The position numbers and the translations under genes were made by a program. Shown one piece after another: positions 14,732-24,233 of a stretch of 35,106 nucleotides of DNA; the first letter of the stretch is position 1, and each line of letters opens with the position of its first letter. The notes beneath the pieces are model-generated. The model worked only from the letters and a program-made list of their open reading frames with translations, did not search any database and had not been told where the DNA came from. Origin of the DNA: Thiogranum sp. (GTDB taxonomy: Bacteria > Pseudomonadota > Gammaproteobacteria > DSM-19610); contig JAGXGS010000086.1 in the NCBI GenBank assembly GCA_024636585.1, positions 1 through 35,106 on the forward strand. The letters are read 5' to 3'.

Positions 14732-14878
14732 AAAGCGTTTTTATGGCGACATCTTACCGCGTTCGCCGCCGCGACGTCACCGCCAGCGGAAAAACTGACA
14801 TTCGTGCCTGAAGTCGGTGTCGATGCATCTAGCTCTCCCTCCATGCTACATTACAGACTACCGAGAACGGATGTTTGC

Positions 14879-15910
14879 ATGGACAGGTATCAATTTTTAC
14901 AGCATAGAATAAGGTTCCTCGCCCCGATTGCATTCTCCCTGTTCTGGCTACTGCCATCAGCTGTCGTTTATGCGACACCCGTCGACGCTGCCGACCCCGC
15001 CGACGTTAAGGCGCTGGAACCCGAGGCGCCGAACCGGATCGATCGGGCCCGCGACGTTGTATCAATTAATGTCAATGACGTCGCCAGATGGCTGGATTCC
15101 TTTTTTCTCGATGAGCGCTTCATCGCTGAGGAAGCCTACACGCGTATCCGTATTGGGCCGGGCGCTTTTTTCGAGCAAGGCGAGTCGCCCAAACCGAAAC
15201 TGACTTTGAACGCCAAGATCAATGTCCCCCACTTCAATGAAAGACTGAAGCTGACCATCAGCGGGGATACCGATGATCGGCCCGATGCAAGTACGGAACG
15301 TAGCTTCAATCCGGCCCGGACGAGAGAAGATGAAGCCAATATCGGCCTGGAATACACGCTGCGCGACAAGCTTAAGATCAATACCAGCATGTCGACCGGC
15401 ATAAAGTTCGGCAGGGAACATATCGTCGACATGTATGCCGGTCCGCGCCTGCGCAGAACCTTTATCCTGGATGACGCACAAGTTCGCTTCACCGAACGGA
15501 TACGCTGGTATACCGATATCGGCTGGGAGTCGATCACGCGACTCGATTATGAGCGGACACTGCCCAAAGCGTTATTTTTTCGCGGCACTATTGCCGGCCG
15601 CTGGCGTGAGGAAGATCCCGGCTACCGCTATGAGATCCGGCCGACAGTTTTTCATACCCTGCGCCGGCGTGCGGCTATCGAATACCAATGGAATACTCTT
15701 TTCGAGACGCAGCCCAGGCACCGGCTCGAGGAAACCAATCTGAGGATCCGCTACCGACAGCAGAAATGGCGCAACTGGCTTTTCTTCGAAATCAATCCGC
15801 AGATCGCATTCCGCAACGACGATGACTTCCGGCCCACCCCAGGCATTGAATTCCGGATCGAGGCGAGCTTCGGTGGTATCGACGAGCGCCCCGGCGAACC
15901 CCCGGAGTGA
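14879..15910 (+). CDS. Predicted outer-membrane beta-barrel protein, unknown function
   Basis: This 343-residue protein has a signal peptide (basic start, FLAPIAFSLFWLLPSAVVYA). A helical linker of about 60 residues (APNRIDRARDVVSINVNDVA, RWLDSFFLDERF) comes next. Alternating amphipathic strands then run to the end (PKLTLNAKINVPHFNERLKL, NIGLEYTLRDKLKINTSM, FRGTIAGRWREED and others), consistent with an outer-membrane barrel. I do not recognise a family. The start is chosen for the signal peptide. No strong ribosome binding site is visible, and ATG 14843 is an alternative. It stands alone, convergent with the acyl-CoA synthetase gene. Confidence 0.68.
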   Translation: MDRYQFLQHRIRFLAPIAFSLFWLLPSAVVYATPVDAADPADVKALEPEAPNRIDRARDVVSINVNDVARWLDSFFLDERFIAEEAYTRIRIGPGAFFEQGESPKPKLTLNAKINVPHFNERLKLTISGDTDDRPDASTERSFNPARTREDEANIGLEYTLRDKLKINTSMSTGIKFGREHIVDMYAGPRLRRTFILDDAQVRFTERIRWYTDIGWESITRLDYERTLPKALFFRGTIAGRWREEDPGYRYEIRPTVFHTLRRRAAIEYQWNTLFETQPRHRLEETNLRIRYRQQKWRNWLFFEINPQIAFRNDDDFRPTPGIEFRIEASFGGIDERPGEPPE

Positions 15911-15935
15911 CGTTTGATGTCAGCCGGATCAGCCG

Positions 15936-17780
15936 TCAGCTCTGATACAGGGCCTCGATCTGATCTGACAGCAGGCGCATGACACTGGCGCGCCTGAGCT
16001 TCAGGGTAGGTGTCATGAGACCCGCTTCGACAGTCCAGGGGTCAAGCTGCAGGGAGACTCGGCGGATTTTCGCGTAGCCGGGAAAATCCTTGAGTTGCTG
16101 CTGCACATGCTGCAATATCCGGCGCCGCAGACGTTCGTCTCGCAGGCTCGCACGGTCCATCGGATCCAGCTCAAACTCACGCGCGAAGCCGAACCAGCGG
16201 TCCGAATTCAACACGATGACTGCGCCCAGATAAGCCCTGCCTTCGCCAACCACCAGCGCCTGTTCAAACAGCGGATCGAGACAGATAGCTGATTCCATCT
16301 CAGCCGGCGGAATTTTCTCGCCGTTGGACAACACCAGAATGTCCTTGAGACGTCCAGTGATGTAAATGCGTCCATCACTGAGGCGCGCCTGATCGCCAGT
16401 ATGCAACCAGCCCTCTGAATCGATCATTTCAGTGGTCGCCGCGTGATTGTTCCAGTAGCCGATCATGATGCCCGGACTCTTTACCACCAGTTCATCCTGT
16501 TCGGCAATGCGCACCTCGATGCCGCGACAGGGTTCGCCGACACTGGCGGGATCATTGTGCGCGGGCCGATTGACGCTGATGACCGGACTGGTTTCCGTCA
16601 ATCCATAGCCCTGAAGAATCTCCAGTCCGAGTCCAATAAAGGTTCGCGCCACCGGCAGCGGCAGCGCTGCACCGCCGCTGATGGCATAGCGCAGTCGCCC
16701 CCCGAGTCGCGCGGTCACTTTATCACCGACGGCTTTTTTCAACAGCGGCCAAAGTAACAGATCGGGTGTCCAGGACGCCGCGCCCTGCCGGTACAGGAAC
16801 TGCCGCCAGCCGACCCGCACCGCGAGATCGAACAGCCGGCGTGCTGCCGGGCGCCGCTTCAGCTGGTCGTTGAGTCGTTCGTGCACGCGTTCGAAGACCC
16901 GCGGCACGGCAATCAGGATGTCGGGGCGAATAACCGTCAGGTCCTCGGCGAGTTGCGGCACCGACCGCGCATGGGCAATCACCGCACCGGCCATCATCGG
17001 CAGGTAGTAACCGCCAGTGCGTTCCAGAGTGTGCGAAAGCGGCAGAAACGACAGGAAAACTTCCTGCTGATAACAATCAACCGAAGCCAGTGCGGCGTGC
17101 GCCACCGACAGCATGTTGTAATGACTGAGCATCACGCCTTTGGGGCGTCCGGTGGTGCCGGAGGTATAGACGATCGAGGCGAGCGCGTGCGGGTCCCCGT
17201 GGCGGCGAGGCGGGGGGGTTGCCGTGTCAGGCAACCAGTCAGCGACAAAGCGCAGTCGCTTGTCGTCGCGCTCGATGTCGTGCTGCTGTTCCTGCTCGTC
17301 GGCTCCGGGCGGATCGAGGATCAGTATGCGTTTCAGGGCGGAGTTATCCCGCAGCGACGGAGCCAGCTTCCGCCACTGGGCAAGATTCTGTACCAGCAGC
17401 AGCTTGACCCCGGCATCCTTGAGTATGTAGGCGATGTTGTCCGGGCGATCCTCTACATAAAGAGGCACCGACACCAGGCCAGCGCCCAGCACCGCCTGAT
17501 CGAAACATACCCAGTCGATACTGTTGCGCAGACGAATCGCGGCGCGCTCTCCGGCAGCCAACTGCTCCGCGGCCAGTGCCGCCTGCCAGCGCGCCACGCG
17601 TTCGGACATGTCGCGCCAGCGGAAGTCCTCCCACTGGCCGGTATGCCTGCTGTAGTTGCGGTAGGCGATCAGCTCCGGAGTTCGATGCACACGCTCAAGG
17701 AACAGGCCGTCCAGTGTCCCTGCGGCCTCCGCGCCGATAAGATCTTCCTGTCGTTCGCTCATAATCCGTGGATTTGTCAT
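15936..17780 (-). CDS. AMP-dependent long-chain acyl-CoA synthetase
   Basis: The 614-residue enzyme activates fatty acids to acyl-AMP and then acyl-CoA. The AMP-binding P-loop YTSGTTGRPKGVMLSH is at about 205-220. ISGGAALPLPVARTF and GYGLTETSPVISVN form the A5 region. GWLHTGDQARLSDGRIYITG carries the conserved Asp, and RLKDILVLSNGEKIPP the hinge. The layout fits the FadD15/FAA1-like group of large bacterial ligases. It has no signal or membrane segment. The start ATG is 42 bp from the divergent thiS start, so the two promoters share that gap. The substrate cannot be read from the sequence. Confidence 0.93.
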   Translation of the reverse strand: MTNPRIMSERQEDLIGAEAAGTLDGLFLERVHRTPELIAYRNYSRHTGQWEDFRWRDMSERVARWQAALAAEQLAAGERAAIRLRNSIDWVCFDQAVLGAGLVSVPLYVEDRPDNIAYILKDAGVKLLLVQNLAQWRKLAPSLRDNSALKRILILDPPGADEQEQQHDIERDDKRLRFVADWLPDTATPPPRRHGDPHALASIVYTSGTTGRPKGVMLSHYNMLSVAHAALASVDCYQQEVFLSFLPLSHTLERTGGYYLPMMAGAVIAHARSVPQLAEDLTVIRPDILIAVPRVFERVHERLNDQLKRRPAARRLFDLAVRVGWRQFLYRQGAASWTPDLLLWPLLKKAVGDKVTARLGGRLRYAISGGAALPLPVARTFIGLGLEILQGYGLTETSPVISVNRPAHNDPASVGEPCRGIEVRIAEQDELVVKSPGIMIGYWNNHAATTEMIDSEGWLHTGDQARLSDGRIYITGRLKDILVLSNGEKIPPAEMESAICLDPLFEQALVVGEGRAYLGAVIVLNSDRWFGFAREFELDPMDRASLRDERLRRRILQHVQQQLKDFPGYAKIRRVSLQLDPWTVEAGLMTPTLKLRRASVMRLLSDQIEALYQS

Positions 17781-17822
17781 GGAATCTACGTGTTTACAAC
17801 TTTTCGGGTAGAATGCAGCAGC

Positions 17823-18038
17823 ATGGAACTCATAATCAATGGTAACCCCGAGCAGCTACCGGAAGGCATCAATGCCGCCGAACTGATCGAGCGCATGGGC
17901 CTCGGCAATGAACGCCTGGCCATGGAGGTCAACCGCGAAATCGTGCCACGCAGCAGTTTCGCCACGCACATCTTCACGGCCGGCGACCACATCGAAATTG
18001 TACGCGCCATTGGCGGCGGCAGCGCAACGCCCCGCTGA
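17823..18038 (+). CDS. thiS: Sulfur carrier protein ThiS, with residues after the Gly tail
   Basis: ThiS carries sulfur as a C-terminal thiocarboxylate for thiazole synthesis. The 71-residue beta-grasp protein starts [15 protein letters not shown] and has [16 protein letters not shown] and [13 protein letters not shown]. The normal protein ends at the glycines. Here five more codons (S-A-T-P-R) come before TGA, so the glycine is not terminal as translated. Either the tail is trimmed, or the annotation or sequence hides a change. thiG follows 25 bp downstream, as usual. No thiF or thiI is in the window. Confidence 0.9.
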   Translation: MELIINGNPEQLPEGINAAELIERMGLGNERLAMEVNREIVPRSSFATHIFTAGDHIEIVRAIGGGSATPR

Positions 18039-18063
18039 TAGGCAGCATTTTCAGGAGCACAGC

Positions 18064-18879
18064 ATGTCAAGCGTGATGAAACCCGCCATCCCCCGTACCG
18101 CCGATCCGCTGTTGATCGACGGCGTCGAATATCAGTCGCGGCTGCTGGTCGGCACCGGCAAGTATAAGGACATGGACGAAACGCGCGCCGCCATCGAAGC
18201 CAGCGGCGCGGAAATCATTACCGTGGCGATCCGTCGCACCAACATTGGCCAGCATGCTGGTGAACCCAACCTGCTCGACGTCCTGCCGCCCGACCGCTAC
18301 ACCTATCTGCCTAACACCGCCGGCTGCTATAGCGCTGAAGACGCGGTGCGCACCTGTCGTCTGGCGCGCGAACTGCTGGATGGTCACAATCTGGTCAAGC
18401 TGGAAGTGCTCGGTGATGAAAAAACCCTGTTTCCGGATATTACCCAGACGCTCGAGGCCGCCCGGACTCTGATCAACGATGGATTCAGGGTCATGGTCTA
18501 CACCAATGACGATCCGATCATCGCCAAACGCCTGGAAGACATGGGTTGTGTCGCGGTGATGCCGCTGGCTGCTCCGATTGGATCAGGCCTGGGCATCCGC
18601 AATCCCTACAACATTCTGACTATTGTAGAGAACGCCAGTGTGCCGATCCTGGTGGATGCCGGCGTCGGCTGTGCATCCGATGCGGCGATCGCCATGGAAC
18701 TGGGTTGCGGCGGAGTGCTGATGAACACGGCCATTGCCGGTGCGCAGAACCCGGTATTGATGGCATCGGCGATGAAAAAAGCCATCGAGGCCGGACGCGA
18801 GTCATTCCTCGCCGGGCGCATTCCCCGCAAACGCTTCGCCAGCGCATCATCACCACTGGACGGCACCTTTTTCGGCTAG
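18064..18879 (+). CDS. thiG: Thiazole synthase ThiG
   Basis: ThiG joins the ThiS sulfur, deoxyxylulose phosphate and dehydroglycine to make the thiazole of thiamin. The 271-residue TIM barrel has [12 protein letters not shown], then [33 protein letters not shown], and the Schiff-base lysine region [34 protein letters not shown] and [15 protein letters not shown] form the phosphate site. About 15 extra residues at the N-terminus precede the usual start of the fold. The ATG has AGGAG upstream. It is co-transcribed with thiS. Confidence 0.97.
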   Translation: MSSVMKPAIPRTADPLLIDGVEYQSRLLVGTGKYKDMDETRAAIEASGAEIITVAIRRTNIGQHAGEPNLLDVLPPDRYTYLPNTAGCYSAEDAVRTCRLARELLDGHNLVKLEVLGDEKTLFPDITQTLEAARTLINDGFRVMVYTNDDPIIAKRLEDMGCVAVMPLAAPIGSGLGIRNPYNILTIVENASVPILVDAGVGCASDAAIAMELGCGGVLMNTAIAGAQNPVLMASAMKKAIEAGRESFLAGRIPRKRFASASSPLDGTFFG

Positions 18880-18906
18880 GGACGCTCTGATAAATTCCGT
18901 TCTTTC

Positions 18907-18990
18907 CGTCATTGCGAGCGAAGCGCGGCAATCTTGTATCGCCATCAACAGGTTGAGGATTGCCGCGGCGCTACGCGCCTCGCAATAACG
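18907..18990. repeat. REP/MITE-like palindromic repeat
   Basis: The arms are 18907-18933 (starting CGTCATTGCGAG, ending GCGGCAATC) and 18958-18990 (starting GATTGCCGCG, ending CTCGCAATAACG). They are inverted around about 24 bases, and each arm has an inner GC-rich hairpin. The CGTCATTGCGAG end is common to dispersed intergenic repeats in many bacterial genomes. It sits between the convergent ends of thiG and mscS, three bases from the latter's stop, and may act as a two-way terminator or mRNA stabiliser. Confidence 0.8.
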
Positions 18991-18992
18991 AA

Positions 18993-20324
18993 TTAATCAG
19001 CGGTTCCCCAGGACTCAGCCGCAGCGGCAGGCGCTTCATGGCTGTCGGGAAGTTCCTTGAGATGCAGGTCCCGCTGAGGGAATGGAATGGTAATGCCGGC
19101 ATCTCTGAAACCTTTCCATATGGCGAGATTGACGTCAGAGCGGACACCCGCGACACCTTCCTGCGGATCGCGTATCCACACGCGCAATTCCATTTCGATC
19201 CCGTTATCGCCGAAGCCCATCAGGCGCGCAGCCGGCGCCGGATCGATCAGCACCCGGGTTGATGCCCCCGCAGCATTCAGCAGGATCTGCATGGCCTGTT
19301 CCGGATCATCGCCATAGCTGATCTGCACGGGAATCTTGAGGCGGATCTGCTCATCGCTGTAGCTCCAGTTGATCACTTCGGAGGTAATCAGGTTTTCGTT
19401 GGGAATCAGAGTCTCGACGCCGTCGCGGTCGCGCACGACTATATATCGCGCGCGCAGCTCCTGTACCCAGCCGAACCTGTCCTTGACGCTGATCACATCG
19501 CCGGGCCGAATGGACCGGTCAAACACCAGGATAAAGCCGCTGATAAAGTTGCTGGCGATGCGCTGCAGACCAAAGCCGAGACCGACACCGAGGGCTCCGC
19601 CGAATACCGCCAGCGCCCCGAGATCGATACCCGCGGTATTCAGACCAATGATCGCCGCCAGCGTATACAGGGCAAATTTACTGGTCTTGGCCAGACCGAT
19701 CTTGACCCCGGGCGTAAGGTGCGGAGAGCCAGTCAGGCCGCGCTCGATAAGTTTCGACAGCCAGGTGGCGAACACCATCAGGGCGCCAATGGCCGCAGCC
19801 AGTTGCAGACTGGTGAGTAGCGAAATGCGCAGATTGCCGAAGCTGTAACCGAAGGCATCCATTGCCCGCAGCACCTCCGGCAACCAGCCCAGCAGATGCA
19901 GCGCCACCAGAATCCAGATAGTCGTGCTGATGATATGTTCCCAGGCTTTTACTGCCGGCCCGGGGCGCAGACCCTTGCGCAACACGTACACTGCCAGACG
20001 GATGGCGCCCAGCGACACCAGCAGCGGCACCGCCAGATTCAGCACCAGAACATCGATACGCTGACTGTTCAAAACCGCACGACCGGCCAGCACCCCCAGC
20101 AGCATGCTCAGGGGGAAAACGATTCGCTGCACACTGTGCAAGGTCAGGCGGCGCATCTGACGCGGGTCGCCAAGCGTCGAGTCAAGCAGAAAACGCCCGA
20201 GGCTTCGATGCACCAGCAGCGCGGCGGTGGCCGCCATGATCAGGATTACCAGTTCCCAGCCCAGCGCCATGTAGTTGAGTTCGCCGAACCAGCTATGCAA
20301 GCTGTGCAGTGTATCGTCTAACAA
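18993..20324 (-). CDS. Mechanosensitive ion channel, MscS family
   Basis: This protein of about 443 residues is a predicted inner-membrane tension-gated channel. It has about five hydrophobic helices before the pore. The pore helix is rich in Gly and Ala (FGGALGVGLGFGLQRIASN), followed by the family motif FISGFILVFDRSIRPGDVI. The cytoplasmic beta domain has VVRDRDGVETLIPNENLITS and NWSYSDEQIRLKIPVQISYG. The size is larger than E. coli MscS (286), with extra N-terminal helices. The full frame opens with TTG at 20324, only 33 bp from the divergent trmB start. The first in-frame ATG (20270) would drop 18 residues. Confidence 0.92.
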   Translation of the reverse strand: MLDDTLHSLHSWFGELNYMALGWELVILIMAATAALLVHRSLGRFLLDSTLGDPRQMRRLTLHSVQRIVFPLSMLLGVLAGRAVLNSQRIDVLVLNLAVPLLVSLGAIRLAVYVLRKGLRPGPAVKAWEHIISTTIWILVALHLLGWLPEVLRAMDAFGYSFGNLRISLLTSLQLAAAIGALMVFATWLSKLIERGLTGSPHLTPGVKIGLAKTSKFALYTLAAIIGLNTAGIDLGALAVFGGALGVGLGFGLQRIASNFISGFILVFDRSIRPGDVISVKDRFGWVQELRARYIVVRDRDGVETLIPNENLITSEVINWSYSDEQIRLKIPVQISYGDDPEQAMQILLNAAGASTRVLIDPAPAARLMGFGDNGIEMELRVWIRDPQEGVAGVRSDVNLAIWKGFRDAGITIPFPQRDLHLKELPDSHEAPAAAAESWGTAD

Positions 20325-20357
20325 AATCGTATAATCGCCTGTTCAGGGTAGGCCAGG

Positions 20358-21068
20358 ATGAATGACGCAGAACATACCATAAACCCGCCACACCGGCGCA
20401 TACGCTCTTTTGTTCGCCGTCAGGGGCGGCTGACGGCAGGACAGCAGCGCGCGCTGGATGAACTGTGGCCGGAGTTCGGGCTCGACCCCGCTTCGGGAAT
20501 GCAGGATTTTGGCGCCGTGTCCGGGCGCCGGGCGCCGCTGACGCTGGAGATTGGCTTCGGCAACGGCAGCAGTCTGGCGGCAATGGCTGCTGCCGATCCC
20601 GCGAGTGACTTTATCGGTATCGAGGTACATCGACCCGGCATTGGTCACCTGCTCCAGAGAATCAAGGAGCAGCATCTGGGCAATGTGCGAATCTATTGCG
20701 AAGATGCAGTGGAAGTGCTGGAAAATTGCATACCTGACGCGTCACTGGATCGGGTGCTGTTATTTTTCCCTGACCCCTGGCACAAGAAAAGACACCACAA
20801 GCGGCGCATCCTGCAACCGGAGTTCATAGATCTCGTGGCGCGGAAACTGAAAACCGGCGGTCATTTCCACATGGCCACTGACTGGGAGCACTACGCTGAA
20901 CAGATGCTGAGAGCAATGGACGCCGCAGCCGGCTTCAGCAATGTAAGTGGCACCGGGAATTTCGCCGAACGCCCGCATTATCGCCCGCCAACCAAATTCG
21001 AGACGCGCGGCCGAAGCCTGGGTCACGGCGTCTGGGACCTGGTTTACCAGCGCCGTCAGGTGCCATAG
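20358..21068 (+). CDS. trmB: tRNA (guanine-N7)-methyltransferase TrmB
   Basis: TrmB methylates G46 of tRNA using S-adenosylmethionine. The 236-residue protein has the SAM-binding motif [34 protein letters not shown], and the catalytic region [31 protein letters not shown] and [20 protein letters not shown] complete the family pattern. The ATG has AGG shortly upstream. The gene ends four bases from the convergent SulP gene. Confidence 0.97.
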   Translation: MNDAEHTINPPHRRIRSFVRRQGRLTAGQQRALDELWPEFGLDPASGMQDFGAVSGRRAPLTLEIGFGNGSSLAAMAAADPASDFIGIEVHRPGIGHLLQRIKEQHLGNVRIYCEDAVEVLENCIPDASLDRVLLFFPDPWHKKRHHKRRILQPEFIDLVARKLKTGGHFHMATDWEHYAEQMLRAMDAAAGFSNVSGTGNFAERPHYRPPTKFETRGRSLGHGVWDLVYQRRQVP

Positions 21069-21071
21069 CCA

Positions 21072-22877
21072 TCAGGAAGTCTGTGGCTCCAGCCGGGTGC
21101 GGCGTGTCGACCGCACCGGACTCAACGGCGAATCGTCGATACCCTCCGCGGCAAGTTTGTCACGAGCGAACTCGATGGCATCGGTACGGGTTCGGAAGAA
21201 GTGCTCGGCTCCGACCTGCTCACGCAATCCGGAGCGTTCGAAAATCTGCATGGTCTGGCGCTTGGGCCGGGCGATCAACACCTTGATCCCGGCGTGTCCG
21301 AGGCGTTCGCATAACGCGCCGATCGCCCCTTCGCCAGTGGCATCGATTTCATTGACACCCTCCAGATCCAGGATCACGAAACGCAGATCAGGCTTCGAGG
21401 CCACGTTCCTGAGCACGCGTGTCTCGAAATAACCGGCGTTGGCAAAGTACAGTGAACCGTCGAAACGCAGTACCGAAATATAATCGCAGCGCGGCAGGTT
21501 GTGGGCCTGCGCATCACGGAAGGTTCCGTCCGGGTGAATAGACAGCTCGGCAAAGCGCGGGCGCATGCTGCGGTACAGGAATAATCCCAGCGACAGCAGC
21601 ACGCCGACGATAATGCTCTTTTCCAGGTGCGGTGCCAGGATCAGCGTCAGCCCGAAGGTGATGATAGCCACCACCCCATCGTGCTTTTGCACTTTCATGG
21701 CATGCTTGATGGGTGCAATCTTCACCAGGTTGACTACTGCCATGATGATGACTGCGGCCAGTGTCGCCTGCGGCAGGTGATAGAGCAGCGGGGTCAGGAA
21801 CAGGAGCGTGATGGCAACCACCGAACCGGTAACAATCGATGAGAAACCGGTTTTGGCGCCGGCGGACATATTGACAGCCGAACGCGAGAAGGAGCCCGAC
21901 ACCGGGTACGCACCAAACAGCCCGGCGGTCACATTCGACAAACCCTGGCCCAACAGCTCCTGATTCGTGTCGAGCCGCTGGCGCGTTTCGGCGGCCATGG
22001 CTTTGGCGATTGCGATGGCTTCCATGAAGCCGATCAGCGATATGGTTACCGCCGCCGCGCCAAGATTCAGCACCGTTGTCATATCGAATCCCGGAAGGCT
22101 GATGCCGGGCAGACCGACGGGCACTTCGCCGACCACGCTGCCGCCGAGGGACTGGTATCCAAACGCCCAGGAAAGAAGCGTCGTTATGACTACAGCAAGA
22201 AGCACATTGGGCGCTTTCGGCGCAAATTTCTTCAACAGAATCATCACTATCAGGGCAAGCATGCCCATGGCGAGCGTCAGCATATGGGTATTCTGACTGG
22301 CGGCGACCAGCACCCACCACACAGTCTGGTAATGATGATCAGCTTTTTCCACAGTGACGCCAAACAGCTTGCTCAGCTGTGAGGTGCCAATGATGATGGC
22401 GGCACCGTTGGTGAACCCGACAACTACCGGGTGCGACAGGAAGTCGACCAGCACGCCGAGGCGGAACAGACCCAGTAACATCTGGAACAGCCCTACCAGA
22501 ATCGCCAGCAGCGCGGCCAGGCCGAGATAAGTTGCGAGACTCTCCTGCGGTGACAGGCCCATGGAACTGACCATGGGTCCCAGCGCTGCCGCCGTCATCA
22601 GTGAAACCACCGCCACCGGACCGGTGGCCAGCTGCCGCGAGGAGCCCATCAATGCCGCGATCATCACTGGCACGAAAGAAGCGTACAGGCCGATATACGG
22701 CGGCAGGCCGGCCAGCTGTGCGTAAGCCATGGATTGCGGAACCAGCACCAGTGCCACGGTGACGCCGGCAATAAAATCCGCCCGTAAAGTGGCGGGATTC
22801 TTCAGTTCCCCGATCCACTCCATGAACGGCGCCAACATCCGCTGCCATCCGGCCACGAACTCTCGCACCCCTGACAT
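21072..22877 (-). CDS. SulP family anion transporter with STAS domain
   Basis: This 601-residue inner-membrane carrier belongs to the SLC26/SulP family (sulfate, bicarbonate or other anions). The transport domain has the N-terminal signature DFIAGVTVALVLVPQSMAYA, followed by GLYASFVPVMIAALMGSSRQ, GPVAVVSLMTAAAL and a dozen or so hydrophobic segments up to about residue 440. The C-terminal STAS domain (about 470-590) has LRFDGSLYFANAGYFE and VILDLEGVNEIDATGEGAIG with the usual switch region. The substrate is not decided by sequence. Next to phosphoribulokinase, bicarbonate uptake is as plausible as sulfate. The ATG has GAGG seven bases before it. Confidence 0.94.
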   Translation of the reverse strand: MSGVREFVAGWQRMLAPFMEWIGELKNPATLRADFIAGVTVALVLVPQSMAYAQLAGLPPYIGLYASFVPVMIAALMGSSRQLATGPVAVVSLMTAAALGPMVSSMGLSPQESLATYLGLAALLAILVGLFQMLLGLFRLGVLVDFLSHPVVVGFTNGAAIIIGTSQLSKLFGVTVEKADHHYQTVWWVLVAASQNTHMLTLAMGMLALIVMILLKKFAPKAPNVLLAVVITTLLSWAFGYQSLGGSVVGEVPVGLPGISLPGFDMTTVLNLGAAAVTISLIGFMEAIAIAKAMAAETRQRLDTNQELLGQGLSNVTAGLFGAYPVSGSFSRSAVNMSAGAKTGFSSIVTGSVVAITLLFLTPLLYHLPQATLAAVIIMAVVNLVKIAPIKHAMKVQKHDGVVAIITFGLTLILAPHLEKSIIVGVLLSLGLFLYRSMRPRFAELSIHPDGTFRDAQAHNLPRCDYISVLRFDGSLYFANAGYFETRVLRNVASKPDLRFVILDLEGVNEIDATGEGAIGALCERLGHAGIKVLIARPKRQTMQIFERSGLREQVGAEHFFRTRTDAIEFARDKLAAEGIDDSPLSPVRSTRRTRLEPQTS

Positions 22878-23267
22878 AGTTCGACCTCTTTAATCTCTAT
22901 GAATTTCCAAGGAAAACCGTCCAGTGCCAATCGCGTCGTCGCTATGCGGCTCGTTCTACGTGTCACCGGGAAGCGGGCTATTCTAACTGATTTAATTAAG
23001 GTTCTCTAATGTACGCTGCTGCTGTTGCTGAAGCGACCGCGCTAATGAGGCCTGGCAGCAAAAAACGTTACTTATTTACATATAGTTAGAATCCTGTTGT
23101 CGCCTGCATCTGAAAAGTGGTTCAATACGCGGTTCCGGCTGACGGCCGGTCGCCGCTGAAGTACCCGGTGTTACATTCCGTAGCCAGCAGCATAGATTCC
23201 GGCGCCTCGCCAGGGAGTTCCCGCGCGAGGCGTAAAATTTCAAGTCATAGATCGTTAGGAGATTGGC
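22878..23267. other. 390-bp divergent intergenic region between SulP and phosphoribulokinase genes
   Basis: This should hold both promoters. A 9-bp inverted repeat, ATTCTAACT (22980-22988) and AGTTAGAAT (23084-23092), encloses about 95 bases. A 26-codon open frame (23009-23089) lies inside it with a weak AAGG site. The prk ribosome binding site TAGGAG is at 23256-23261. No CbbR-type site could be called with confidence. Confidence 0.4.
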
Positions 23268-24146
23268 ATGTCCAAGAAACATCCAGTTATCGCGGTTACC
23301 GGTTCATCCGGCGCTGGTACATCCACGGTAAAAGTCGCCTTTGAGCATATTTTCCGGCGCGAAGGCGTTAATCCGTGCGTCATCGAGGGCGACAGCTATC
23401 ACCGCTACGATCGCGCCGCCATGAAGGAAGCGATGCTGAAAGCGGAAGCAGAAGGCAACACCCATTTCAGCCATTTTGGGCCGCAGGCCAATCTCTTCGA
23501 CAAGATCTCGGATACGTTCAAGCAATACGGCGACACCGGCACCTGTGACCGTCGCTATTACCTGCACAGCGACGAGGAAGCCGAACCCTTCGGCCAGAGT
23601 CCCGGCGAGTTCACGCCCTGGGAATCCATCCCGCCCGGCACCGATCTGCTGTTCTACGAAGGCCTGCACGGCGGTGTCGTGGACGGCGCCACCAATGTCG
23701 CCCAGTTCGTCGATCTGCTGATCGGGGTGGTGCCGCTCGTGAACCTCGAGTGGATCCAGAAAATCCATCGCGATTGCGCCCAGCGCGGGTATTCCGCAGA
23801 AGCAGTCACCGATACGATTCTGCGCCGCATGCATGATTACGTGCACTACATCACTCCCCAGTTCTCGCGCACTGACATCAACTTCCAGCGGGTTCCCACC
23901 GTCGATACCTCGAACCCGTTTATCGCCCGCGATATTCCGACCCCGGACGAAAGCTTTGTGGTGATACGTTTCCGCGACCCGAGCAAACTGGACATCGATT
24001 TCCCATACCTGCTGAACATGCTTCAGAATTCATTCATGTCACGGCGCAATTCCATTGTCGTGCCGGGCGGGAAAATGGGTTTTGCGATGGAAATCATTCT
24101 GGCGCCGATAATCCAGCAGATGGTGGATAACAAGAAAATCGCCTGA
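23268..24146 (+). CDS. prk: Phosphoribulokinase, class I
   Basis: This enzyme phosphorylates ribulose 5-phosphate to ribulose 1,5-bisphosphate, the acceptor for RuBisCO in the Calvin cycle. The 292-residue length is that of proteobacterial class I enzymes. The P-loop-like VTGSSGAGTSTVK is at 10-22. IEGDSYHRYDR carries the catalytic Asp region, YLHSDEEAEPFGQ and FYEGLHGG follow, and QKIHRDCAQRGYSAE and NIDFQ-like substrate segments are present. It is not next to RuBisCO in this window. A good terminator follows it. This is the best evidence for autotrophy here. Confidence 0.97.
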   Translation: MSKKHPVIAVTGSSGAGTSTVKVAFEHIFRREGVNPCVIEGDSYHRYDRAAMKEAMLKAEAEGNTHFSHFGPQANLFDKISDTFKQYGDTGTCDRRYYLHSDEEAEPFGQSPGEFTPWESIPPGTDLLFYEGLHGGVVDGATNVAQFVDLLIGVVPLVNLEWIQKIHRDCAQRGYSAEAVTDTILRRMHDYVHYITPQFSRTDINFQRVPTVDTSNPFIARDIPTPDESFVVIRFRDPSKLDIDFPYLLNMLQNSFMSRRNSIVVPGGKMGFAMEIILAPIIQQMVDNKKIA

Positions 24147-24177
24147 CCATCGACAGTTAGTTATCCGAAAATCATCG

Positions 24178-24215
24178 AGGGGGCGAGTGGCTGTCAGGCT
24201 GCCGCCCCTTTTTGC
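24178..24215 (+). terminator. Rho-independent terminator after prk
   Basis: A GGGGGCG run (24179-24185) pairs with CCGCCCC around an inner GGC/GCT stem, followed by TTTTT and then GCTTT. It starts about 35 bases after the prk stop codon and ends about 20 bases before the FIST gene. Confidence 0.75.
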
Positions 24216-24233
24216 TTTGAGGGGAAATGCATC

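Noticed and set aside
23009-23089. 26-codon open frame upstream of prk
   Set aside because: The ribosome binding site is weak and there is no overlap with prk. It is too short to support without conservation.
22980-23092. CbbR operator for prk
   Set aside because: The 9-bp inverted repeat has about 95 bases between its arms, far too wide for a LysR-type site.
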